A stretch of 64,000 bases of DNA, from the NCBI RefSeq assembly GCF_050279675.1, contig NZ_JBNNUK010000001.1, positions 1-64,000 on the forward strand, in the 5' to 3' direction. The notes below the pieces were generated by a model. That model saw nothing but the letters and a program-made list of their open reading frames with translations. It was not told the origin of the DNA and did not search any database. This stretch comes from Viridibacillus sp050279675 (GTDB lineage: Bacteria; Bacillota; Bacilli; Bacillales_A; Planococcaceae). The position numbers and the translations under genes were made by a program. This document shows, piece by piece, positions 35,061 to 43,182 of this stretch (position 1 is the stretch's first letter; the number at the start of each line of letters is the position of its first letter).

Positions 35061-35413
35061 GAAACTGGCTAGAAGAACAAGGGAAGAAAGATGTTGCTTG
35101 GCTAGCAAGTGAGTTACCAATGACTGTACCTGAAGCTTCAACCATTGTTGTCTCAGGTCTTGAAAAGATCGTAGCAAATCATTTGGATGTCGATGAGGAT
35201 ACATTAGCTGCTCAGCTACTACAGCAACTGCAAGCATTAGGAACAGAGAAGGAACTTATTGTTATTGTGACAGAAATGGGCAGAGGTGTTGTCCCAATTG
35301 ATGCTAATACGCGTAAGCTCCGTGACATTTGTGGGAGATTTTATCAGAAATTATTTAAAATTAGCCCACAAATAACACGTATTTGGTATGGTATAGCTGA
35401 AACAATAAAATAA
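35012..35413 (+). CDS. Short CobU-like protein (second CobU homologue)
   Basis: 133 residues. A degenerate P-loop GGAYNGKRDYV is followed by a short middle region without the guanylylated-histidine segment. The typical CobU C-terminal block follows: TEMGRGVVPIDANTRKLRDICGRFYQKL and a final IWYGI strand. It therefore carries the motif lacking in the first CobU of this operon, and lacks one that the first carries. It may assist as a partner or be a degrading paralogue. The start is supported by GAGGAGGG just upstream. Confidence 0.8.
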   Translation: MHVFIGGAYNGKRDYVRNWLEEQGKKDVAWLASELPMTVPEASTIVVSGLEKIVANHLDVDEDTLAAQLLQQLQALGTEKELIVIVTEMGRGVVPIDANTRKLRDICGRFYQKLFKISPQITRIWYGIAETIK

Positions 35414-35434
35414 ATCAGGAAAGAAGGACGAGAG

Positions 35435-36031
35435 ATGAACCTATATACACGTACAGGTGATAAAGGGAAAACAAGTATTATTGGAGCGCGAGTTGATAAA
35501 GATAGTCAACGCGTTGAAACTTACGGCACAATTGATGAATTAAATTCATTTATCGGTAAAGCAATGACGGAATTAGATCCTGCTATTTTCAAAGATATAT
35601 TAGAAGACTTAGAAGCAATGCAAAACGAATTATTCGATTGTGGTGGAGATCTTGCTAACGTCATGAAAGAACGTCATTACAAAATGACAGATGGACCGAT
35701 AGAAATTATGGAAAAACGAATTGATGTACTAATGGATGAACCACCATTACTTGAAAGATTTATCTTACCTGGGGGCTCACCTGCAGCCGCTACTTTACAC
35801 ATTGCACGTACAATTACACGTAGAGCAGAGCGCCAAATGGTCACTTTACTAAAAGAATCCGAAGAGGGCGATGTACCATTAGTTGTACAGCGTTATTTAA
35901 ACCGTTTATCAGATTATTTATTTGCAGCTGCACGCGTAGTAAACGCTCGCTTAAATGTGCCAGATACTGAATACGTTCGAAGTGCCAAAGTATTTAAAGA
36001 TGGTGGACGTTCAAAAAAAGCAAAGGAATGA
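35435..36031 (+). CDS. Cob(I)yrinic acid a,c-diamide adenosyltransferase, PduO type
   Basis: Adds the 5'-deoxyadenosyl group to cob(I)alamin or cobinamide, giving the coenzyme form required by CobU/CobS steps and by IcmF downstream. 198 residues. The ATP-binding N-terminal motif YTRTGDKGKTSIIG, then VETYGTIDELNSFIG, FILPGGSPAAATLHIART and RRAERQ are all visible. It is the homologue of B. subtilis YvqK. RBS AAGAAGGACGAG precedes the ATG. Confidence 0.95.
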   Translation: MNLYTRTGDKGKTSIIGARVDKDSQRVETYGTIDELNSFIGKAMTELDPAIFKDILEDLEAMQNELFDCGGDLANVMKERHYKMTDGPIEIMEKRIDVLMDEPPLLERFILPGGSPAAATLHIARTITRRAERQMVTLLKESEEGDVPLVVQRYLNRLSDYLFAAARVVNARLNVPDTEYVRSAKVFKDGGRSKKAKE

Positions 36032-36041
36032 ATTATTATTT

Positions 36042-36521
36042 ATGAAACTTAAAACCTTAACTTTAACAGCTATGATTGCAGCTCTATGTGCAGTAGGTGC
36101 AATGATTAAAGTGCCGGGTGGGCTAGGTTCTATGGCACTTGATTCGGCTCCTGCTTTTCTAGGTGCAGTCTTTTTACCACCGGTAGCAGCAGGCGCAGCG
36201 GCGGCGATTGGCCATCTTATATCGGCTATGACAGGTGGTTCTTTCCTTGGCCCATTGCATATCTTTATTGCTATAGAAATGTTCATCATATTATGGGGCT
36301 TTGCTAAGCTTCATAATGCGGGAAGAAAATATTCGAAATGGATCTTTGCTATTATTGCAAACGGGATTTTAGCACCGTTACCATTTTATTGGCTGAATTC
36401 ACCAGAGTTTTTCTTTTCGATGGTACCAGTACTATTAATAACAACGCTTTTAAACGTAGTAATTGCAGCGGCTGTAATGCCCATATTATCTCGTGCCTTT
36501 CAACGAAAAGAGGTACATTAG
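36042..36521 (+). CDS. ECF-type transporter substrate-specificity (S) component, probable CblT (alpha-ribazole uptake)
   Basis: 159 residues with about five TM helices and the ECF S-component N-terminus (KTLTLTAMIAALCAVGAMIKVPGG; the alanine-rich helix contacts EcfT). DSAPAFLGAVFLPPVAAGAAA is typical of the BioY/CbrT-like superfamily. It lies between the adenosyltransferase and an AIR-synthase-like kinase at the end of a B12 operon with no CobT. That matches the CblT-CblS alpha-ribazole salvage pair described in Listeria and Geobacillus; the substrate is inferred from context. ATG 36042 is chosen; the ribosome binding site (AAAGGA) is at long spacing. Confidence 0.65.
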   Translation: MKLKTLTLTAMIAALCAVGAMIKVPGGLGSMALDSAPAFLGAVFLPPVAAGAAAAIGHLISAMTGGSFLGPLHIFIAIEMFIILWGFAKLHNAGRKYSKWIFAIIANGILAPLPFYWLNSPEFFFSMVPVLLITTLLNVVIAAAVMPILSRAFQRKEVH

Positions 36522-36524
36522 AAG

Positions 36525-37202
36525 ATGAGAAATGCTATGCAATTATCGAACGGCTTTATTGTTACAACAGATAATTCCGGAGCAATTGGAGAAAAAGAGC
36601 AAGATGTCGTTCAAGTGCCAGATGATGTAACAAGTTATTATTCTGCTAGAGTAACATTACTAGAACAATGGGCGGCTGGTGCAGAACCTGAAGCAATAGT
36701 TATGCATAATTTCAGTAGTGAAGCGAGCTGGGGACGTTATGTGAAAGGTATTACGCAATTATTTGTTGAATTAAGTCTGCCAGTGCCACCGATCAAAGGC
36801 AGTTCTGAAACGAATATGCCTACTTTACAATCTGGTGTTGCCATCACGATGATAGGGGCTCCGATTCGACCTTTAACGGATGTCAAAAAGCTTCATTGGT
36901 TTACATATGGTAAACCGTTAGTAGGAAATGAATTACTGGAGCATCCAGAATATATTGCGAATTTATTATTAGTGAAAAAAGCGCTCGATTCAAATATTAT
37001 AGGGCATATTTGGCCTGTCGGGTCAAAGGGGATCCACTCTGAAATTAGAAGCTTACTTGGCGACGTTCCTTTTTCATGCTCATTAGACTGTGAAAAAACG
37101 GCTGGTCCAGCGACGGTAATTTTACTAGGTATTTCTGAAGAACAAGTAACGTCGGCAGAACAACATTTTGGCCCATTATTAGAACCTATAGTTTTTTTAT
37201 AA
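36525..37202 (+). CDS. AIR synthase (PurM)-related protein, probable alpha-ribazole kinase CblS
   Basis: 225 residues with PurM-like features: TTDNSGAIGEKEQDVVQVP near the start (metal/ATP region), YYSARVTLLEQWAAGAEP, and KGSSETNMPTLQSGVAITMIG, the glycine/Thr-rich second half. CblS phosphorylates alpha-ribazole, which together with CblT bypasses CobT. The gene follows cblT by three bases and ends at a strong terminator, so it is the last gene of the riboswitch-controlled operon. It is shorter than full AIR synthases. Function is inferred from family and position. Confidence 0.6.
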   Translation: MRNAMQLSNGFIVTTDNSGAIGEKEQDVVQVPDDVTSYYSARVTLLEQWAAGAEPEAIVMHNFSSEASWGRYVKGITQLFVELSLPVPPIKGSSETNMPTLQSGVAITMIGAPIRPLTDVKKLHWFTYGKPLVGNELLEHPEYIANLLLVKKALDSNIIGHIWPVGSKGIHSEIRSLLGDVPFSCSLDCEKTAGPATVILLGISEEQVTSAEQHFGPLLEPIVFL

Positions 37203-37208
37203 ATTGAA

Positions 37209-37250
37209 GACTAACCAATTACTTAATCAGTGATTGGTTAGTCTTTTTTT
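37209..37250 (+). terminator. Terminator of the cobalamin operon
   Basis: Perfect 11-bp stem GACTAACCAAT (37209-37219) with ATTGGTTAGTC (37233-37243), then seven Ts. Between here and 37472 I see no gene. Confidence 0.9.
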
Positions 37251-37472
37251 GAGTATTTTTAATGAAATAGGTTGCAAGTTTATCTATAAAATTATTAGTT
37301 AATTTTATTATTCAATATTAAAGTTGAGGAAAATTCTGAATTCACATGTAATTCAATCGAAAATATGCTAGAATTTTTAATAAACTTTGAGAAACATGTA
37401 TAAACAACAAGACAACGTGAATTTTATACGAAATCATTGAGAAACTTAAAATTATGAATTCTACAAATATTA

Positions 37473-37502
37473 TTGACTGAATGCTCATTCATATTTTACA
37501 AT
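37473..37502 (+). promoter_or_regulatory. fadF promoter with overlapping FadR-type operator
   Basis: TTGACT (37473-37478) and TACAAT (37497-37502) have an 18-base spacer. TGACTGAATGCTCATTCA at 37474-37491 matches 16 of 18 positions of the B. subtilis FadR consensus (TGAATGAMTANTCATTCA, from memory). It covers the -35 and spacer, where a bound TetR-family repressor would block RNA polymerase. Confidence 0.7.
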
Positions 37503-37596
37503 GATTACAACATATGCATTTCATGGTAAATCACTTAGCGTGCGTTTTAGCGAAATGTAACAATCGTATATCGAGCATCATAGAGGGGGAAATGTT

Positions 37597-39753
37597 ATGA
37601 ATCCATTGTTAGTTGCAAACTGGATACTATTTTTAGTAGTAGTGGCTTATGGTTTATTTTTATTCGGTTACTTGTTAAAGACGCGTTATGAATTCGTCAA
37701 AATGGGGAAACAAGTAGAATTTGACAATGATGTTAAAGCACGTTTACACAAAATTTGGGTGTATGTATTTGGACAGAAGAAGTTATTAAAAGATAAAAAA
37801 AGTGGAATTATCCACGTTATGTTTTTCTATGGCTTCATACTGGTTCAACTAGGCGCAATTGATTTCATCTGGAAAGGATTAAAACCAGGATCTCATTTAC
37901 CTTTAGGACCCGTATATCCGTATTTCACATTCATGCAGGAAATTGTGTCGTTAGTAATTTTAGTCGCTGTTGTTTGGGCGTTTTACCGTCGCTATATTGA
38001 GAAGCTTGTCCGCTTAAAGCGAGGCTTTAAATCAGGATTAGTATTAATCTTTATTGGTGGATTGATGGTTACAGTTCTAGCAGGTAATGGTATGGGTATG
38101 ATTTGGCATGAACATGCTGCTACTTGGTCAGAGCCAATTGCATCATCTATTGCTACAGTATTTGGATTTTTGCCACCTACTGCTGCAACTGTTTTGTTTT
38201 TTGTTATGTGGTGGATTCATTTATTAATTCTGTTAACTTTCTTAGTGTATGTACCACAATCAAAACACGCGCATCTAATTGCTGGTCCAGTGAATGTTTA
38301 CTTCAACCGTTTAGATCATGTTGGTAAGCTAACGCCTATTAACTTTGAAGAGATGGAAGAAGAAGGGGAAGATGGAGAAGAAGAAATTCCATCGTTTGGT
38401 GTTGGTAAAATTACGGATTTCACACAACTGCAACTAATTGATTTGTATGCTTGTGTAGAATGTGGCCGTTGTACGAATATGTGTCCAGCAAGTGGAACAG
38501 GAAAAATGTTGTCACCAATGGACTTAATTACAAAATTACGTGATCACTTAACATTTACAGGTGCCGTTGCAACACGTCAACAACCATGGGTACCATCATT
38601 CATGTTTAACAAAGCAAAAGGAAATCAATTAGCCCTTGCAGCTGGAGCAGAAGGTGCTGTTATAGATGACATCTATAGTCCGTCATTAATCGGGGATGTC
38701 ATCACCGAAGAGGAGATATGGGCTTGTACAACTTGCCGTAACTGTGAAGATCAATGTCCAGTAATGAATGAGCACGTTGATAAAATTATTGACCTTCGTC
38801 GATATTTAACAATGACAGAAGGACGTGTGAACCCAGACGCACAACGCGCAATGACTAACATTGAAAGACAAGGAAATCCATGGGGGATTAACCGTAAAGA
38901 AAAAGAAAACTGGCGCGATGCTCGCCCGGATGTTCATATTCCAACGGTGAAAGAAGTATCAAAAGCTGGTGAAGAGTTCGAGTACCTATTCTGGGTTGGT
39001 TCAATGGGGTCATTCGATAATCGCTCACAAAAAATTGCATTATCTTTTGCGAAGTTGATGAACGAAGCTGGAGTGAAATTTGCGATTTTAGGTAACAAAG
39101 AGAAGAATTCAGGAGATACACCGCGTCGTCTAGGAAATGAATTCTTATTCCAAGAGTTAGCAACAGCTAATATTGGCGAATTTGAAAAAACAGGCGTAAC
39201 AAAATTAGTAACGATTGATCCACATGCATATAATATTTTTAAAAATGAATATAGTGATTTTGGCTGGACTGGTGAAGTATATCACCATACAGAATTACTT
39301 TATGACTTAGTAAAACAAGGCCGTCTTAAACCGCAATTTGCAATTGAAGAAACTATAACGTTCCATGATTCATGTTACTTAGGCCGTTACAACGATGTTT
39401 ATGATCCACCGCGTGAAATTTTAAAATCCATTCCAGGTGTGAAGTTAGTTGAGATGGAACGTAATCGTGAAACCGGTATGTGTTGTGGAGCTGGTGGAGG
39501 CTTAATGTGGATGGAAGAGCATGTTGGTAACCGAGTGAATGTAGCTAGAACTGAGCAAGCACTTGCAGTGAATCCAACGATGATTTCATCGGGTTGTCCG
39601 TATTGCTTAACGATGCTTTCGGATGGTACGAAAGCGAAAGAAGTGGAAGAACAGGTTGGCACATATGACATTGCTGAATTACTAGAGAAATCTGTATGTG
39701 GAGAATATAAACCACCTGTTGAAGAAGTTGTTGAAGAACCAATTACTCAGTAA
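37597..39753 (+). CDS. fadF: FadF-like iron-sulfur oxidoreductase (putative acyl-CoA dehydrogenase electron-transfer quinone reductase)
   Basis: 718 residues. The N-terminal ~230 residues contain about five TM helices (haem b-type NarI-like region). Two 4Fe-4S motifs follow, CVECGRCTNMCPA from Cys 286 and CTTCRNCEDQCPV from Cys 377. Two CCG domains come next: one degenerate, and one with DSCYLGRYNDVYD, CCGAGGGLMW and SGCPYC. An acidic linker lies between membrane and cluster domains. In Bacillus fadF is next to acdA and is thought to pass electrons from ETF/acyl-CoA dehydrogenase to menaquinone. It has its own FadR-like operator. Confidence 0.9.
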   Translation: MNPLLVANWILFLVVVAYGLFLFGYLLKTRYEFVKMGKQVEFDNDVKARLHKIWVYVFGQKKLLKDKKSGIIHVMFFYGFILVQLGAIDFIWKGLKPGSHLPLGPVYPYFTFMQEIVSLVILVAVVWAFYRRYIEKLVRLKRGFKSGLVLIFIGGLMVTVLAGNGMGMIWHEHAATWSEPIASSIATVFGFLPPTAATVLFFVMWWIHLLILLTFLVYVPQSKHAHLIAGPVNVYFNRLDHVGKLTPINFEEMEEEGEDGEEEIPSFGVGKITDFTQLQLIDLYACVECGRCTNMCPASGTGKMLSPMDLITKLRDHLTFTGAVATRQQPWVPSFMFNKAKGNQLALAAGAEGAVIDDIYSPSLIGDVITEEEIWACTTCRNCEDQCPVMNEHVDKIIDLRRYLTMTEGRVNPDAQRAMTNIERQGNPWGINRKEKENWRDARPDVHIPTVKEVSKAGEEFEYLFWVGSMGSFDNRSQKIALSFAKLMNEAGVKFAILGNKEKNSGDTPRRLGNEFLFQELATANIGEFEKTGVTKLVTIDPHAYNIFKNEYSDFGWTGEVYHHTELLYDLVKQGRLKPQFAIEETITFHDSCYLGRYNDVYDPPREILKSIPGVKLVEMERNRETGMCCGAGGGLMWMEEHVGNRVNVARTEQALAVNPTMISSGCPYCLTMLSDGTKAKEVEEQVGTYDIAELLEKSVCGEYKPPVEEVVEEPITQ

Positions 39754-39802
39754 TTAATTGCATTGAAATTGGTAATTCTGTACAATATTACTAAATGGAA
39801 TA

Positions 39803-39830
39803 AGAGAGTGCTAGACGCTCTCTTTTTTTC
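39803..39830 (+). terminator. Intrinsic terminator after fadF
   Basis: AGAGAGTGC/GCTCTCT hairpin with seven Ts. Confidence 0.8.
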
Positions 39831-39840
39831 TAAAATTTTG

Positions 39841-39870
39841 TTGAGCGAGCGTTCAGTCGAGAGGATAAAT
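39841..39870 (+). promoter_or_regulatory. Putative promoter with operator-like palindrome for the thiolase operon
   Basis: TTGAGC (39841-39846) and ATAAAT (39865-39870) give an 18-base spacer. TGAGCGAGCGTTCA (39842-39855) is an imperfect dyad related to a shortened FadR half-site pair. It covers the -35 as at fadF. Match to the FadR consensus is partial, so this is tentative. Confidence 0.45.
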
Positions 39871-39936
39871 GAATTCTCGTTTACTTTAAAAAGAATAATG
39901 TAAGCGTATGCATTATAAAGACAAGGGGTGTCTGAT

Positions 39937-41142
39937 TTGGCGAAAACAGTGATTTTAGATGGTGCGCGAACAGCGTTTGGGAAATTTGGTGGAGCATTAA
40001 GTACTCTTACTGCCAGCGAACTAGGAGGAGTTGTTATACAAGCAGCTTTGCAAAGAGCAAACGTCCTACCACATCAAGTAGATGAAGTTATTATGGGGAG
40101 TGTATTACAAGCAGGGCAAGGGCAAATACCATCTCGCCAAGCTGCTTCAAAAGCGGGAATTCCTTGGTCAGTGAAAACAGAAACGGTGAATAAGGTTTGC
40201 GCTTCGGGGTTACGTAGTGTGACATTAGCAGATCAACTGATTCGTTTAGGGGACGAGGAAGTTATTGTAGCTGGTGGTATGGAATCAATGTCAAATGCGC
40301 CCTACTATTTACCAAAAGGTAGGTTTGGCTTACGCATGGGAGATGCAACTATGGTAGACGGTATGGTCTATGACGGTTTATCTTGTGCATTCGATCCACA
40401 ACATGTACATATGGGTACATACGGAGATAGCACAGCAAAAGAATTTTCACTCTCTAGAGAAGTGCAAGACGAATGGGCGTATCGCAGTCACAAAAGGGCA
40501 TTAGATGCGATAGATACTGGTAAATTTGCAGAAGAAATTGTGTCCGTGACGATTCCACAGCGCAAAGGAGATCCATTAGAAATAGATACGGATGAAGCAC
40601 CAAGAAGAGATACGTCACTTCAATCTTTAGCAAAGCTTAGAGCAGCGTTTACGACTGAGGGAACGATTACAGCTGGAAATGCACCGGGTATTAATGATGG
40701 AGCTTGTGCAGTAGTTCTTATGAATGAAGAACGTGCTAAAGCAGAAAACCATACACCACTTGCATACATTTTAGGGCATGCAGAAGTTGGAGTAGAACCT
40801 CAGAACTTCCCACAAACACCAGGTTTAGTCATCAACAAAATTTTAGAAAAGACAGGGAAAGCATTGCAAGAAATCGATTTATTTGAAATTAACGAAGCAT
40901 TTGCAGCTGTTGCGTTAGCAAGTAATCAAATTGCAGATCTAGATGCAGAGAAAGTTAATGTCAATGGTGGGGCAGTAGCATTAGGTCATCCAATTGGGGC
41001 ATCAGGTGCACGAATTATTCTGACGTTAGCTTATGAATTAAAACGTCGTGGCGGAGGTATTGGTATTGCGGCTATTTGTTCTGGCGGAGGCCAAGGGGAT
41101 GCCATCATGATTGAAGTACCAAAAACGGGGGGATTCGAGTAA
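39937..41142 (+). CDS. mmgA: Acetyl-CoA C-acetyltransferase (thiolase)
   Basis: Thiolytic cleavage or condensation of acetoacetyl-CoA / 3-ketoacyl-CoA. The nucleophilic Cys is in NKVCASGLRSV near residue 88. GGMESMSNAPYYL, the INEAFAAVALAS motif, the GGAVALGHPIGASGAR motif and the C-terminal AICSGGGQGDA with the second Cys complete the active site. TTG 39937 is chosen with AAGGGG eight bases upstream; GTG 39928 is the alternative. Together with hbd and two acyl-CoA dehydrogenases it resembles the mmgABC-type operon. Its 3' base overlaps the next ATG. Confidence 0.93.
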   Translation: MAKTVILDGARTAFGKFGGALSTLTASELGGVVIQAALQRANVLPHQVDEVIMGSVLQAGQGQIPSRQAASKAGIPWSVKTETVNKVCASGLRSVTLADQLIRLGDEEVIVAGGMESMSNAPYYLPKGRFGLRMGDATMVDGMVYDGLSCAFDPQHVHMGTYGDSTAKEFSLSREVQDEWAYRSHKRALDAIDTGKFAEEIVSVTIPQRKGDPLEIDTDEAPRRDTSLQSLAKLRAAFTTEGTITAGNAPGINDGACAVVLMNEERAKAENHTPLAYILGHAEVGVEPQNFPQTPGLVINKILEKTGKALQEIDLFEINEAFAAVALASNQIADLDAEKVNVNGGAVALGHPIGASGARIILTLAYELKRRGGGIGIAAICSGGGQGDAIMIEVPKTGGFE

Positions 41143-41996
41143 TGAGTATTCAAAAAATAATGGTTATTGGAGCTGGTCAAATGGGCTCTGGTATCGCACA
41201 AGTATGCGCACAAGCAGGATTTGACGTCAAACTAAATGATATGAAAGAAGAGTTTTTTGCAAGAGGTTTAGGAACGATTACAAAAAATCTTTCTCGTAAT
41301 GTTGATAAAGGGCGTATGACGGAGAGTGAAAAAGAAGCCGTTCTAGGTCGTCTAACAAAATCTCTCGATATTAATGATGCAAATGATGTTGATTTAGTCA
41401 TCGAAGCAGCTGTTGAAAATATGGAAATTAAACAATCTATTTTCAAACAGCTGGATACTATCGCACCAGCACATGCTATTTTAGCTTCTAATACTTCATC
41501 ATTACCTATCACGGAGTTAGCAGCTGTGACTAATCGTCCAGAGCGAGTTATTGGTATGCATTTTATGAATCCTGTACCAGTGATGAAGCTGGTTGAAATT
41601 ATTCGCGGCTTAGCTACTGAAGATGATGTCTATCAAACAATCGAAGACATGACTAAACAGCTTGAAAAAGTGCCAGTGGAAGTAAATGATTTTCCTGGGT
41701 TTGTTGCAAACCGCATATTAATGCCGATGATCAATGAAGCCATCTATACACTTTACGAAGGTGTAGCGACTAAGGAAGCCATCGACGACGTTATGAAACT
41801 TGGTATGAACCATCCGATGGGACCGTTAACATTAGCAGATTTTATCGGTTTAGATACTTGTCTCTATATTATGGAAACATTATATGAAGGCTTTGGCGAT
41901 AGCAAGTACCGACCATGTCCACTGTTACGTAAATACGTGAAAGCAGGTTGGTTAGGTAAGAAATCGGGACGCGGTTTCTACATTTACGAATCTTAA
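41142..41996 (+). CDS. mmgB: 3-hydroxybutyryl-CoA dehydrogenase
   Basis: NAD(P)-dependent oxidation of 3-hydroxyacyl-CoA. The Rossmann motif VIGAGQMGSGIAQVCAQAG is at the N-terminus. LASNTSSLPITELA, the catalytic-His region VIGMHFMNPVPVMKLVEII, and the C-terminal domain with DFPGFVANRILMPMINEAI and GMNHPMGPLTLADFIGLD follow. 284 residues, the monofunctional Hbd/MmgB size. Stop-start overlap with the thiolase gene shows coupling. Confidence 0.95.
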   Translation: MSIQKIMVIGAGQMGSGIAQVCAQAGFDVKLNDMKEEFFARGLGTITKNLSRNVDKGRMTESEKEAVLGRLTKSLDINDANDVDLVIEAAVENMEIKQSIFKQLDTIAPAHAILASNTSSLPITELAAVTNRPERVIGMHFMNPVPVMKLVEIIRGLATEDDVYQTIEDMTKQLEKVPVEVNDFPGFVANRILMPMINEAIYTLYEGVATKEAIDDVMKLGMNHPMGPLTLADFIGLDTCLYIMETLYEGFGDSKYRPCPLLRKYVKAGWLGKKSGRGFYIYES

Positions 41997-42011
41997 AAGG
42001 GGTGTTCCACT

Positions 42012-43148
42012 ATGGAATTGATGTTCACAGAAGAACAACTAATGATGCGCAAAATGGTACGAGATTTTGCGCAAACAGAAATTGCACCAAAAGTTGAAAG
42101 CATGGAAAATGGGGGATTTCCACGCGACATTCTAGCTAAAATGGGAGAGCTAGGACTAATGGGCATTACAACACCTGAACAGTACGGTGGAGCAAATATG
42201 GATTTTACATCCTATATCATAGCTATAAATGAGTTATCAAGAGTAAGCGCGACAATTGGCGTGATTTTATCAGTCCATACGTCGGTCGTGACAAATCTTA
42301 TTCTTTATTTTGGTAATGAAGAACAAAAACAAAAGTATGTACCAAAGCTCGCATCGGGAGAATATTTAGGTGCTTTTTGTTTAACAGAACCATCGGCAGG
42401 ATCTGACGCAGGTTCATTAAAATCTAAAGCAGTGAAGGACGGAAATAATTACGTTATCAATGGTTCAAAAGTTTTTATCACTAATGGTGGAGAGGCAGAT
42501 GTATATATTGTTTTTGCTTCAACAGATCCATCGCTCGGTTCAAAAGGAATTTCCGCTTTTCTTGTCAAAAAAGAAACTGAAGGCCTAGTTATTGGTAAGG
42601 ATGAACATAAAATGGGTTTACATGGCTCACGAACAGTTCAACTTAACTTCGATAATATGATTGTCCCTGCTGAAAATCTACTCGGTCAAGTGGGGGACGG
42701 TTTTAAAATAGCCATGGCGAACTTAGATGTTGGTCGAATAGGCATAGCTTCACAGGCTCTTGGTATTGCTGAAGCCGCTTTAGAAGAAGCGATTACTTAC
42801 GCACAACAACGTCACCAATTCGGGAAGCCTATCTCCAGTAATCAAGGGGTTGGTTTTAAATTAGCGGATATGGCAACAGCAGTCGAAGCGTCTAGATTAC
42901 TCGTTTACCGTGCAGCAGATTTACGTGCTAAAGGATTAGCCTGTGGCAAGGAAGCATCTATGGCAAAACTTTTCGCTTCTAAAACTGCTGTAGAAGTAAC
43001 AACAGAGGCAATTCAGGTATTTGGAGGTTATGGCTATACGATGGACTATCCGGTTGAACGTTATTTCCGAGATGCCAAAGTAACGGAAATTTACGAGGGC
43101 ACTAGCGAAATTCAACGACTTGTTATAAGCAAACACTTAAACAAATAG
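42012..43148 (+). CDS. Acyl-CoA dehydrogenase (MmgC/short-chain type)
   Basis: FAD-dependent alpha,beta-dehydrogenation of acyl-CoA, passing electrons to ETF and probably FadF. 378 residues. CLTEPSAGSDAGSLKSKA and VFITNGGEADVYIV line the flavin site; the C-terminal block ending KVTEIYEGTSEIQRLVISKHL contains the catalytic Glu. It is one of two paralogues in tandem. Exact chain-length preference is not decidable; the context with IcmF suggests short or branched chains. Confidence 0.93.
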   Translation: MELMFTEEQLMMRKMVRDFAQTEIAPKVESMENGGFPRDILAKMGELGLMGITTPEQYGGANMDFTSYIIAINELSRVSATIGVILSVHTSVVTNLILYFGNEEQKQKYVPKLASGEYLGAFCLTEPSAGSDAGSLKSKAVKDGNNYVINGSKVFITNGGEADVYIVFASTDPSLGSKGISAFLVKKETEGLVIGKDEHKMGLHGSRTVQLNFDNMIVPAENLLGQVGDGFKIAMANLDVGRIGIASQALGIAEAALEEAITYAQQRHQFGKPISSNQGVGFKLADMATAVEASRLLVYRAADLRAKGLACGKEASMAKLFASKTAVEVTTEAIQVFGGYGYTMDYPVERYFRDAKVTEIYEGTSEIQRLVISKHLNK

Positions 43149-43182
43149 GGGTAAAAAAACTAAAACAAAGGTGGAAAAAGAG

